Below the pieces are notes generated by a model that did not search any database, was not told the DNA's origin, and worked only from the letters and a program-made list of their open reading frames with translations. The position numbers and the translations under genes are program-made. Shown here in pieces: positions 17,186 through 25,944 of a stretch of 64,000 bases of DNA. The stretch lies in NCBI GenBank assembly GCA_002350845.1, contig DEFL01000046.1, positions 21,992-85,991 of the forward strand. The letters run 5' to 3'. Numbering within the stretch: the first letter of the stretch is position 1; every line of letters begins with the position of its first letter. This DNA is from Christensenella sp. UBA2853 (lineage in GTDB: Bacteria; Bacillota; Clostridia; Christensenellales; Aristaeellaceae).

Positions 17186-18085
17186 TTGCAAGGCTTGAAG
17201 GCAATGATCGCAGCGCAGGGCATTCCTGTATATGAGAACGAGCCGATGGCAAAGCATACGACACTGCACCTGGGCGGACCGGCAGACCTGTTCTGCCAGC
17301 CGCAGACGGAGGAACAGCTTCAGAAGGTGCTGAAGCTGTGCGCTCAGCGGGATATTGTCCCTGTCATCATGGGACACGGGAGCAATCTCCTGGTTCTGGA
17401 TGGTGGAATTCGCGGAGTGGTCATTCAGTGTGCCATGACTTCGCTTGCGTGTTCCGAAAACAGACTGACCGCGGGAGCAGGCGTCATGCTGCATGCCCTG
17501 GCCCGATGCGCACTCGATGCATCCCTCACCGGACTGGAATTTGCATCCGGTATCCCGGGCACACTGGGCGGTGCAGTTTATATGAACGCCGGTGCATACG
17601 GCGGGGAAATGGCCGATGTGATTGAATCGGTCCGTGTGCTCACCCTGCAGGGAGAGCAGAAAACCATGCCGGCTTCGGAACTGAAATTCCGATACCGCTT
17701 TTCTGCACTGCAGGAGGAGCCTCTGATCGTTACACAGGCGGTGTGCGTGCTCAAACCGGGGAACAGGGATGAAATCACAGCGTGCATGGAGACCCTCCAG
17801 CAGAAGCGGATGGAGAAGCAGCCGCTGCAGTATCCCAGCGCGGGCAGTACATTCAAACGACCGGAAGGGGCCTTTGCGGCCAAACTGATTGATGACTGCG
17901 GCCTGAGGGGAACCTGGGTCGGCGGCGCACAGGTCAGTGAAAAACATGCCGGATTCCTGCTCAACCGGGGCGGGACCGCGGCGGATTTTGTTGCACTGAT
18001 GGATCTGGTGCGGGAACGGGTAAGGAAAGAAACAGGGTTTGTGCTTGAACCGGAGGTACGGATTCTCGGAACGGCCTGTACATGA
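17186..18085 (+). CDS. murB: UDP-N-acetylmuramate dehydrogenase
   Basis: This FAD enzyme reduces UDP-GlcNAc-enolpyruvate to UDP-MurNAc with NADPH, an early cytosolic step of peptidoglycan synthesis. It has 299 residues, the size of the shorter (type II) MurB. Motifs are HTTLHLGGPADLF, VIMGHGSNLLV (FAD pyrophosphate), SGIPGTLGGAVYMNAGAYGGE and YPSAGSTFKRPEG, whose serine is the proton donor. The start is TTG, supported by GGGAGGTGA (17171-17179) six bases upstream; no better ATG is present. It is followed at short spacing by rapZ and whiA, an arrangement common in Clostridia. Confidence 0.95.
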   Translation: MQGLKAMIAAQGIPVYENEPMAKHTTLHLGGPADLFCQPQTEEQLQKVLKLCAQRDIVPVIMGHGSNLLVLDGGIRGVVIQCAMTSLACSENRLTAGAGVMLHALARCALDASLTGLEFASGIPGTLGGAVYMNAGAYGGEMADVIESVRVLTLQGEQKTMPASELKFRYRFSALQEEPLIVTQAVCVLKPGNRDEITACMETLQQKRMEKQPLQYPSAGSTFKRPEGAFAAKLIDDCGLRGTWVGGAQVSEKHAGFLLNRGGTAADFVALMDLVRERVRKETGFVLEPEVRILGTACT

Positions 18086-18109
18086 TGTGAGTCAGAAAGG
18101 GGAAACCAG

Positions 18110-19018
18110 ATGCGATTTCTGCTTTTAACGGGTATGAGCGGCGCAGGCAAAACAGCAGCCCTCCGCTATCTGGAGGACATGGGTGTATTCTGTGTGGACA
18201 ACCTGCCCCCGAACATGGTGGTCCGGCTGATTGAAAGTTTTGCCACAAGTCAGATGTCGGTTTCGACGGTGGCGCTGTCTGTGGATGTGCGGTCACGCGC
18301 CTTCTTTGACAGTCATGCCATTGTCAAGCTCCTGATGGAGACACAGAATCTGGGATACCATGTGGAAACCGTTTTCCTGGAGGCATCGGATGATGCACTG
18401 GTTTCCCGATACAAGGAATCCCGGCGGGAACATCCTCTTTCCAATGAGCGCGTCTCTCTGACAGAAGCGATCGTTCAGGAACGCAATATTCTTCAGCCGC
18501 TGCGTGAGACGGCGAATTATCTGATTGATACCACCAATCTCAAACTGAAGACCCTTCAGAAGAAGCTCGAAGAGATTGTTTCCAACGGTGATGATGCCGA
18601 AGGCCCGCAGCCGATGCGCATTGAAGTGATGTCCTTCGGGTTTAAGCGGGGACTGCCCAAATCGGCTGACCTGGTGTTCGATGTGCGCTTCCTCCCGAAT
18701 CCGTTCTATATCCCGGAACTGTGCCGGCACAGTGGAATGGATGAAGATGTGCGCGATTTTGTCATGAACAATGAAATCACGAAGACCTTTATGACCAAAA
18801 TCAAGGACATGCTGGATTTCCTGATCCCCAATTATCAGAATGAAGGCAAGCACAGAATGGTCATTGCCATTGGCTGTACAGGCGGTGCGCACCGTTCTGT
18901 GGCGATTACAGAAGCGGTCGGTGCCTATCTGAAAGAGAAGGGATACCAGACCATGATCAGCCACCGGGACGTGGATGTGGAACAGGCGCACTGGAAAAAC
19001 AGTTCGGACGTAGACTGA
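18110..19018 (+). CDS. rapZ: RNase adapter protein RapZ (YvcJ family)
   Basis: This 302-residue nucleotide-binding protein has a Walker A GMSGAGKT (residues 8-15), a Walker B-like VDVRSR and the conserved C-terminal IAIGCTGGAHRSVAI segment, which is the RNA- and metabolite-binding half. In E. coli RapZ senses glucosamine-6-phosphate and directs small RNA decay. In Gram-positive relatives (YvcJ) it affects cell-envelope metabolism and competence. Its place between murB and whiA is typical and links it to envelope precursor supply. A good AAGG site precedes the ATG. Confidence 0.93.
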   Translation: MRFLLLTGMSGAGKTAALRYLEDMGVFCVDNLPPNMVVRLIESFATSQMSVSTVALSVDVRSRAFFDSHAIVKLLMETQNLGYHVETVFLEASDDALVSRYKESRREHPLSNERVSLTEAIVQERNILQPLRETANYLIDTTNLKLKTLQKKLEEIVSNGDDAEGPQPMRIEVMSFGFKRGLPKSADLVFDVRFLPNPFYIPELCRHSGMDEDVRDFVMNNEITKTFMTKIKDMLDFLIPNYQNEGKHRMVIAIGCTGGAHRSVAITEAVGAYLKEKGYQTMISHRDVDVEQAHWKNSSDVD

Positions 19019-19036
19019 TAACAGGCAGGTGGAGAA

Positions 19037-19981
19037 ATGTCCTTCTCATCAACAGCAAAGGAAGAAATGATCCGCCTCCCGCTCGAAAGGGACTGCTGCA
19101 TCGTTTCTGAACTTTCGGCGCTCACACAGACCTCCGGGTCTCTGGGATTTCTGGGCGGCGGAAGATTTACAGTTACATATCAGGTGGAAAGCGCCGCGCT
19201 TGCGCGGCGAATTTTCCGTATGCTCAAAGAAGGCCTTTCACTTTCTCCCAAGCTTCATGTTGTGGAGCACAGCCGGCTGGGTGGACGCAAAACCTGTGTG
19301 CTGACGGTGGAGGAAGGCGACGCAAGGCATCTTCTGGAAGTGCTCGACATGATGGAAATCGGCGCTGACGGCAGCAGTACACTCAAGCGTACAGTCCCGC
19401 GGCCTCAGCTGAATCGTCAGTGCTGCAGGAAAGCCTATCTCCGCGGGGCCTTTCTTGGCGCGGGTTCCATGACCAATCCTGAGAAGAACTATCATCTGGA
19501 GTGGATTGCGGTCGATGAGATCCTCGCCCAGACGCTGGACCGGGTGCTTGACCGGACAGAAATTCATCCGCATACCCAGGTCCGGCGCGGACAGACGGTT
19601 GTGTATCTCAAAAGTGCACAGCAGATCGTGGATGTACTGGCGATGATGGGCGCTCCGCAGGCTGTCATGGACATGGAAAATGTGCGCATCATGCGCCAGC
19701 TGCGCGGACAGGCAAATCGTGCAGCCAACTGTGATATGCACAACACGGAAAAGACACTCAATGCCAGTGAGGAGCAGCTCCAGGCAATCACGCGGATTCA
19801 GGAAAAACAGGGACTGGATTCGCTTCCCCCCGCGCTGCGCCAGATCGCAAAACTTCGTCTGGAGCATGTGGATGCTTCGCTCGAGGAGCTTGGACAGAAA
19901 CTGAACCCGGCGATCGGAAAAAGCGGCGTCAATCACCGGATGCGCCGGCTGATTGCGCTTGCGGAAACACTGGAGGATTAG
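19037..19981 (+). CDS. whiA: DNA-binding protein WhiA
   Basis: This 314-residue sporulation and division regulator fuses a degenerate LAGLIDADG homing-endonuclease-like domain (about residues 1-200, including AYLRGAFLGAGS) to a C-terminal helix-turn-helix (LPPALRQIAKLRLEHVDASL and NHRMRRL). WhiA is conserved across Gram-positive bacteria, where it influences cell division and chromosome segregation. It follows rapZ by about 18 bases with a GGTGGAG site, closing the operon. No nuclease activity is expected. Confidence 0.94.
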   Translation: MSFSSTAKEEMIRLPLERDCCIVSELSALTQTSGSLGFLGGGRFTVTYQVESAALARRIFRMLKEGLSLSPKLHVVEHSRLGGRKTCVLTVEEGDARHLLEVLDMMEIGADGSSTLKRTVPRPQLNRQCCRKAYLRGAFLGAGSMTNPEKNYHLEWIAVDEILAQTLDRVLDRTEIHPHTQVRRGQTVVYLKSAQQIVDVLAMMGAPQAVMDMENVRIMRQLRGQANRAANCDMHNTEKTLNASEEQLQAITRIQEKQGLDSLPPALRQIAKLRLEHVDASLEELGQKLNPAIGKSGVNHRMRRLIALAETLED

Positions 19982-20125
19982 GGAAGGGCAGGGGTTCATC
20001 CGCTTTGAAGGGAGCACACAGGCGGCAGATGTGTTCGGTCAACGGACACATGAAAGATGCAGGCTGAATGTCATGCATTCTTCCTGAAAAGACCGCCTGA
20101 ACTCGATAACGCTGGAGGCTGTATC

Positions 20126-22099
20126 ATGATCGGTATTCTCTATCTTCTGCTATTTCTTGCGGCGGGCATGTTTCTTGTCCGCTGTCTTCTTCCGCGCCAT
20201 CCGCTTCTCAACAGAATCTGGCTGGGACTCTCCCTGGGCATGCTCCTGCTGATGTGGCTTCCGGCTCTGTGGGCCTTCGCTTTTTCGTTCGGCGTGAAAG
20301 CGCATCTTTTTGCTGCCTTGACGCTTCTGCCGGTATGCGGCGCAGGCTTTCTTGCGCGCGACAGGCGGGAAGCTGAGGGATGGAATGAAGGGGAAAAGCG
20401 TCTCCTCCTTCAGATGGCAGCCGTCTGCATTCCGCTCATTGTCCTCAGTGCATATCTCCAGTATACCCATGTGATGCGCGTGGATGCCCAGGGAAACTGG
20501 AATGTCGGGCAGAGCACATACGGTGATCTGCCCATGCATCTTGCCTTTATCACTGGTCTGAAGAATGCGGCATTCCCGCCTGACTATCCGTTTTTCCCGG
20601 GACAGATGCTTTCCTATCCCTTCCTGACCGATTCACTGTCCACCACCTTCTATCTGTTTGGCTGGAGTCTGCAGGCTGCCACGATCATTCCGGCGGTATG
20701 CCTGATGGCGCTGTGCTTTTCGGGTGTCATGGTGCTGGCAAGAGACATGACGCGGGGAAGGAAGACCATTGTTTTTGCCGCCCTTCTGTTTTTCCTCAAC
20801 GGAGGGCTCGGATTTCTCTATGATTTTGATCAGGCAGCCGGGTTTGAGGCAGATGGGACACTGACGGTGGTTGACCGTATCCGCTTTATTCTGCAGGGAT
20901 ATTACAAGACACCGACCAATCAGCCGGATCCCAACAACCTCCGCTGGTCCAACCTGATCGCCGACCTTCTGATCCCGCAGAGAACGCTGCTTGGCGGGTA
21001 CAGCATGGTGATTCCGTGCCTGTATCTTCTCTACGCAGTTTATTCCCCGGAAAAGAGAGAAAAGCTGGGAAACACGCAGGCTCTGGTCCTGCTCGGGATC
21101 TGGGGCGGCGCACTGCCGCTGATTCACACGCACTCTTTCCTGGCTCTGGGACTGGCATCCGTGGGCAGCCTGCTCTATGACTTCCTGCATGAAAAGGAGA
21201 AGGGCACGGTTCTGAAACGGTATCTGCTCTATGCTGTGATTGCGATGGCTCTTGCGCTTCCGCAACTGCTGGGATTCACCTTCCGCCAGGTGTTTGAAAA
21301 AGAGGGAGGAACCGGCAATTTTATCCGCTTCCAGTTCAACTGGGTCAACAATCCCGGCGGACAGGGCATGCGGGACTTCTATTTCTGGTTCTACATCAAA
21401 AACATTGGACTTCCGTTCATCCTGCTGATCCTTGCCTGCTTTGAGAAGGATCCGCATATGCGGAGAATCCTGGCCTGCGTCCTTCCCATCGTGATCGCGG
21501 CAGAACTGATCCGGTTCCAGCCCAATGAGTATGACAACAACAAGCTCTTCTATATTGCCTATCTTCTGTCCACCATGGTGATTGCAGACTACACAGCCCT
21601 CTTGTACAGAAAGCTGAAAGGTCTGCGCGCCAGAGGTCTGATCGCAGCGGCAGCCTGTGTGGTCCTGTTTCTGTCCTCAGGACTGACGCTCTGGAGAGAA
21701 TGTGTTTCCAGTTATCAGGCCTTCGAGGCGGAGGCGGTCGAGGCAGGAATGTATGCCAGAGAGCATACGGATGAGGACAGTGTTTTCCTGTCGGGAAGGC
21801 AGCATCTCAATCCGATCTCTTCCATAGCAGGCAGGAAAACGGTGTGCGGGCCGGATCTGTGGCTGTACTGGCATGGGATTGACACATCGGAGCGCAATGC
21901 AGAGATTGCATCCTTTATGACGTTTCCGGAGGCCAATCTGAATGTTCTGGAAAAATATGATGTGGACTACATCTATGTGTCCAGTTATGAGCGGTCGAAC
22001 TATGCAGTGGACACCGATGCCATGGACAGCATGTTTGAGAAGGTTTTTGAAAATGATGAGGCCGTGATCTATGCGGTCGGGGAGGCAGAACGGGAGTGA
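20126..22099 (+). CDS. Polytopic membrane protein, GT-C glycosyltransferase-like
   Basis: The protein (657 residues from this start) has roughly a dozen hydrophobic segments and a soluble C-terminal domain of about 110 residues. After the first helices an extracytoplasmic loop contains YGDLPMHLAFI, with PDYPFFPGQMLSYPFL soon after. An acidic first loop of this kind, followed by many helices, is typical of GT-C glycosyltransferases and DUF2298-type proteins that use polyprenyl-phosphate sugars. The start at 20126 is supported by GGAGG seven bases upstream, in preference to an ATG at 20057. It heads a long run of coupled genes ending at 28164; the next start overlaps its stop by four bases. The transferase role is inference. 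Confidence 0.65.
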   Translation: MIGILYLLLFLAAGMFLVRCLLPRHPLLNRIWLGLSLGMLLLMWLPALWAFAFSFGVKAHLFAALTLLPVCGAGFLARDRREAEGWNEGEKRLLLQMAAVCIPLIVLSAYLQYTHVMRVDAQGNWNVGQSTYGDLPMHLAFITGLKNAAFPPDYPFFPGQMLSYPFLTDSLSTTFYLFGWSLQAATIIPAVCLMALCFSGVMVLARDMTRGRKTIVFAALLFFLNGGLGFLYDFDQAAGFEADGTLTVVDRIRFILQGYYKTPTNQPDPNNLRWSNLIADLLIPQRTLLGGYSMVIPCLYLLYAVYSPEKREKLGNTQALVLLGIWGGALPLIHTHSFLALGLASVGSLLYDFLHEKEKGTVLKRYLLYAVIAMALALPQLLGFTFRQVFEKEGGTGNFIRFQFNWVNNPGGQGMRDFYFWFYIKNIGLPFILLILACFEKDPHMRRILACVLPIVIAAELIRFQPNEYDNNKLFYIAYLLSTMVIADYTALLYRKLKGLRARGLIAAAACVVLFLSSGLTLWRECVSSYQAFEAEAVEAGMYAREHTDEDSVFLSGRQHLNPISSIAGRKTVCGPDLWLYWHGIDTSERNAEIASFMTFPEANLNVLEKYDVDYIYVSSYERSNYAVDTDAMDSMFEKVFENDEAVIYAVGEAERE

Positions 22100-22314
22100 A
22101 GCGTTTCTTTCGCTATTCCCTTGAACATAACCGTGCGATCCGCATGATGTTTGTGACGGAAGACGGGGGTATCCGCCAGGTGAATGCCGTGGTGGAAGGA
22201 ATGGACGGGGACCGCCTGTCGGTCTATATCCTGCGGCCGCCGCAGCGTCTGGTGCTGTCATGCGCAGATGTACTGTCCTGTGATTATGCCAAGAACGATG
22301 AAGGGCTGGGATGA
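22096..22314 (+). CDS. Small conserved-looking protein (72 aa), unknown function
   Basis: I do not recognise a named family. The predicted fold is a small beta-barrel: FRYSLEHNRAIRMMFVTEDG, then a variable strand, then RPPQRLVLSCADVLSCDYAK. This resembles the short WYL-like or Sm-like proteins that pair an R-x-x-R start with a closing strand. The GTG start overlaps the upstream stop (GTGA) and the stop overlaps the next ATG (ATGA). Four-base overlaps on both sides are strong evidence that it is translated. It sits between the GT-C-like membrane protein and a lipase. Confidence 0.7.
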   Translation: MKRFFRYSLEHNRAIRMMFVTEDGGIRQVNAVVEGMDGDRLSVYILRPPQRLVLSCADVLSCDYAKNDEGLG

Positions 22315-23717
22315 AGATGAATCCTGTGTTTGGGAAGGGAACCGGGGTGCGGCTGGATCAGGCCGGTGCGCTGTTCCTCCGGGATGAACAGCAACCTGAA
22401 ATGCCGCGCCTGACGCGGCAGGGAATCCAGCTTTCCGCAGAAATGGTATCGTCAACCTATTCTCTTTCCCTGGAAGACTGGCAGCAGGCAGGCTGGCAGG
22501 ATGTGCATGTGGAGATCGACCGACTCATGACCAGTGCCATGCAGGGCGAAGACGGAGCACCGGAGATGATGGAAAACCTGCAGATGAAGCTGGCGCGGAA
22601 TCTCCTGGAAAGCAAGGGCCCTCTGCATACCATCACCGGCGTGATCCGGCAGACCGGGGAGGTCGATACCTGTAAAGCCATGGTGATGGCCAAAACTGTC
22701 GGGAAAAAGGCAGTCATTGCCATTTCCTTTATGGGTACATCCAAGCGGATTTTTGACTGGGTGTCCAATCTGCGCATGCAGGCCGAAGACGGCATGCATC
22801 AGGGATTCCTGCAGCTGACAAGACAGTTTGAATCGTATGAGAAAGGGATTGCTTTTCCGGAAACAGCGAAGGATCTGGGGCTCGAGCACCTGACGCTGTC
22901 CGATGTCCTGGAGGCGTGCCGCTCCCCGGAATCACCATTTATCCTGTGGCTGGTGGGCCACAGTCAGGGCAGCGCCATTGCGCAGATCTATATGGATCAT
23001 AAACTGAAGTCCGGCGTGCGCAGGGAAACCATTGCCGCGTTCGGGTTTGCTTCCCCTTCCGTGAAAACAGGGGAGGCACCGCAGGAAGACTATCCCATGA
23101 TCCATATTCTCAACAGCGATGATGTGGTTCCGCGCATGGGTGCGATCTGGCATCTGGGAAAACTGCTGATTTATCCCGCTGGCGCAGACATGCGGCGGGC
23201 GTGCTATGACTGGCCCATGGACAGCCAGAGCGTTGCGGACCGGCGTCTTGTGCGGAAGATTACGTCACAGATGAAGGATACCCGGCATGACATTATTGTG
23301 GGCATGGCCTACTGCCGTCTTCTGGCTGAGGAACCGTATGATATTCTCAGGGAAGGCCTTCGCTCGCTGGGACATACGCTGCCCGACATGCCGGACGCAC
23401 TGACGGATGGTCTGGAAAACACAGTGCGGCGTGCCGTCGATCGTCTCATGGACCGGGCCGGGGATGCCTATGCAAGCGTTTACGGACAGGGTCCGGACCT
23501 GGAGCAGGTGATTGATCGGATGAAGCAGATCCGGAGTATGACGAATGCCATTGGGATGATGCGTTTCGCAAAGGCATTCGGAGATCTGTGTATGGAGCCG
23601 CATCGCATGCAGCTCCATGAACACGAGAAGGATGAGGCTTACCTGTATATTGCAAGACAGGATTATCGGAGACTGTACAGTCTGCGTGGAAGACAGGAGA
23701 TCATCGATGACAACTAA
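22311..23717 (+). CDS. Lipase class 3-like alpha/beta hydrolase
   Basis: The 468-residue protein has a class 3 lipase core. Its nucleophile elbow is GHSQG with Ser218, preceded by the strand AVIAISFMGTSKRIFDWVSNL, which is the oxyanion strand, and followed by AAFGFASPSVKTG and HILNSDDVVPRMG. The aspartate of SDDVVP is the likely acid of the triad; the histidine cannot be placed with certainty. No signal peptide is visible, so it is probably intracellular. The C-terminal 150 residues are helical and of unknown role. It is translationally coupled to the small gene upstream, and rarA starts inside its last codons. The substrate is unknown. Confidence 0.75.
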   Translation: MKMNPVFGKGTGVRLDQAGALFLRDEQQPEMPRLTRQGIQLSAEMVSSTYSLSLEDWQQAGWQDVHVEIDRLMTSAMQGEDGAPEMMENLQMKLARNLLESKGPLHTITGVIRQTGEVDTCKAMVMAKTVGKKAVIAISFMGTSKRIFDWVSNLRMQAEDGMHQGFLQLTRQFESYEKGIAFPETAKDLGLEHLTLSDVLEACRSPESPFILWLVGHSQGSAIAQIYMDHKLKSGVRRETIAAFGFASPSVKTGEAPQEDYPMIHILNSDDVVPRMGAIWHLGKLLIYPAGADMRRACYDWPMDSQSVADRRLVRKITSQMKDTRHDIIVGMAYCRLLAEEPYDILREGLRSLGHTLPDMPDALTDGLENTVRRAVDRLMDRAGDAYASVYGQGPDLEQVIDRMKQIRSMTNAIGMMRFAKAFGDLCMEPHRMQLHEHEKDEAYLYIARQDYRRLYSLRGRQEIIDDN

Positions 23718-25008
23718 CCCGTCAGCGCCGCTTGCAGACCGCATGCGGCCAAGAAACCTGGACGAATTTATCGGTCAGGAACAGATTCTTGGCAAAGGCC
23801 GTCTGCTCCGACGTGCCATTGAAGCCGACCGCCTGACCAGTACCATCTTTTTTGGGCCGCCCGGCTGCGGAAAGACCACGCTGGCTTCCATTATTGCTGG
23901 AACCACGCAGTCGCGCTTTGTTCAGCTCAATGCGGTCACATCCGGCGTCCAGGAAGTCAGGGAAGTACTCAGGGCTGCGAAAGAGGCCCGGGATATGTAT
24001 GGGCAGAGCACCTATCTTCTTCTGGACGAATGTCACCGGTGGAACAAGGCCCAGTCAGACAGCATCCTGCCGGCGATTGAAAAAGGCGTGATCCGACTGA
24101 TCGGCTCGACGACGGAAAACCCCATGATTGCCATGACGCCCGCCATTGTGAGCCGGTGCAGAGTGTTTCAGTTTGAAGCGCTTTCCGAAAAACATGTTCT
24201 GCTGGCCATGAACCGGGCACTGAAGGATGAAGAGCGGGGATACGGCAGTCTGCCTGTCGTGGCAGAAGCGGATGCGATGGAGCATATCGCCCGGATCGCG
24301 GGCGGTGATGTCCGGTCTGCACTGGGAGCACTGGAACTGGCCGTGCTGACCACGCCCATGTCGGAAGACGGAAGCATTCATATTACCATGGAAGTTGCCG
24401 AGGAAAGCATTCAGAAACCCATGATCCGCTGTGATGAATCGCTCTACTATGACATGCTGAGTGCATTCTGCAAGTCGATGCGGGGGTCGGACAGCGATGC
24501 GGCGCTTGCATGGTTTGCCCGGCTGATCTATGCCGGAGCCGATCCAAAGCTGATTGTGCGGCGCATCTTTGCGCATGCGAGTGAGGATGTCGGCCTGGCC
24601 AATCCCCACGCCATGGTGCAGGCGGCTGCCGCTTCCAGGGCCCTGGAAACGGTTGGTATGCCTGAGGCGAGGCTTTCCATTGCGCAGGCGATCATTTCAG
24701 TCTGCGAGAGTCCCAAGTCCAATGCGGTCGCAGCTGCTGTGGATGCGGCTTTTGCCGATGCGGAGAAGGGCGGATACGGGCCGGTGCCTGTCCACCTGAG
24801 GGACACGCATTATGCAGGGGCGTCCAGGATCGGCAGCGGAGACGGCTATCGCTATCCGCATGACTATCCTCAGCACTGGGTGAATCAGGAATATATGCCG
24901 CCTGAAGTCAAGGGACGTGTCTATTATCGCCCCACGGAAATGGGCAGTGAACAGGCCATTCTCAAAAATCATCAGGTGCGCAGTGAGTGGAAAAAAGGAA
25001 AAAAATAA
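23707..25008 (+). CDS. rarA: Replication-associated recombination protein RarA (MgsA/Mgs1 family AAA ATPase)
   Basis: The roughly 433-residue ATPase acts at stalled replication forks. Walker A GPPGCGKT is at residues 50-57, Walker B is LLLDECHRW, and sensor 1 is GSTTENP. The C-terminal part contains the tetramerisation domain with HVGxxN-like ADPKLIVRRIFAHASEDVGLANP. It ends in DYPQHWVNQEYMPPEVKGRVYY, the family's conserved tail. The ATG at 23707 overlaps the lipase stop by eleven bases, with AGGAGA upstream. A longer reading frame from 23617 is not supported. Why it sits in a run of envelope-type genes is unclear. Confidence 0.94.
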   Translation: MTTNPSAPLADRMRPRNLDEFIGQEQILGKGRLLRRAIEADRLTSTIFFGPPGCGKTTLASIIAGTTQSRFVQLNAVTSGVQEVREVLRAAKEARDMYGQSTYLLLDECHRWNKAQSDSILPAIEKGVIRLIGSTTENPMIAMTPAIVSRCRVFQFEALSEKHVLLAMNRALKDEERGYGSLPVVAEADAMEHIARIAGGDVRSALGALELAVLTTPMSEDGSIHITMEVAEESIQKPMIRCDESLYYDMLSAFCKSMRGSDSDAALAWFARLIYAGADPKLIVRRIFAHASEDVGLANPHAMVQAAAASRALETVGMPEARLSIAQAIISVCESPKSNAVAAAVDAAFADAEKGGYGPVPVHLRDTHYAGASRIGSGDGYRYPHDYPQHWVNQEYMPPEVKGRVYYRPTEMGSEQAILKNHQVRSEWKKGKK

Positions 25009-25051
25009 CAGGATGGATTCAGAAAACGGATGAAGGAGGAGATGGATACCC

Positions 25052-25939
25052 ATGCTCAGGAGAATAACAGCTGCATTGATCGGTGCCTGCGTGCTGCTCA
25101 TGTCCTGTGCCCTGGCGGAAGGTCATCTTTCTGCAGAGCCTTCTCAGGATGAGGGCAAAATTGTGCGTATCTATGAAAGCGAGACGCTGGATTTTACAGT
25201 GGAACGGTTTGAATATGATGGCGCACGGTGCTACCTCACCAGGCTGTGGATGCAGGATCCTGCGCGTCAGATTGAGAAAGGGACAAGCACCTGGCGGAAA
25301 AATCTGATGTATTCCAGCGATCAGGCCAAAAAGCTTCCGGTCAAGGCCATGGTGGTGATCAATGGAAGCGGGTTCGTATCTTCTCAGTATCCGCAGATTC
25401 CGGAGAATTATCCGGGAAAGAATTCGGAATATTTTAATACGCCGCTCGGGTCTCTGACCGTGACCAACGGGGAAGTCTTCCGCAATCTGGAGGGTGTGCC
25501 TTTTTACGGGATCACACTGGAGGCAGACGGCCTTCATATGTATGTCGGAGCAGACAATGAGGAGGTTCTGTCTCATCAGCCGCTGCAGACTTGGTCGTTT
25601 TATGATGGCTGTGTGCTGGTCAGGGAAGACGTGAACATGGTCGACCATGAATGGCAGTTTGCCAATGAGCGCAATATCCGGACCATTATCGGAAGACTTG
25701 CAGATGACACTGTATTTGTGCTGACCGTGACAGCTAAGACCAATGAAGGGCTGACGATGGTACAGAGTGCAGACTGGGTGATCGAGCATCTGCATCCGCT
25801 GTGGGCGTTTAATCTCGACGGCGGTCCGTCATCCGCCCTCCTGGTCCGTCCGAACAGGACCGGCGCGCTGAAAACAGTCTATGGGAATATTGTCAAAACC
25901 GTGGATATTATGGGATTTTGCGAACTGACCGGGGAGTGA
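25052..25939 (+). CDS. Secreted phosphodiester glycosidase (NAGPA) domain protein
   Basis: This 295-residue protein has a cleavable-looking signal peptide (MLRRITAALIGACVLLMSCALAEG) and one NAGPA-type domain. Family motifs are VINGSGF near the middle, FYDGCVLVRED, and the conserved FNLDGGPSSALLV near the C terminus, where the DGG aspartate is in the active site. Relatives remove sugar-1-phosphodiester caps or act on exopolysaccharide. It is one of two such proteins in the window; the other is at 31170-32057. Good GGAGGAG spacing supports the start. It follows rarA by about 40 bases and precedes a histidine kinase. Confidence 0.82.
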   Translation: MLRRITAALIGACVLLMSCALAEGHLSAEPSQDEGKIVRIYESETLDFTVERFEYDGARCYLTRLWMQDPARQIEKGTSTWRKNLMYSSDQAKKLPVKAMVVINGSGFVSSQYPQIPENYPGKNSEYFNTPLGSLTVTNGEVFRNLEGVPFYGITLEADGLHMYVGADNEEVLSHQPLQTWSFYDGCVLVREDVNMVDHEWQFANERNIRTIIGRLADDTVFVLTVTAKTNEGLTMVQSADWVIEHLHPLWAFNLDGGPSSALLVRPNRTGALKTVYGNIVKTVDIMGFCELTGE

Positions 25940-25944
25940 TCAAC

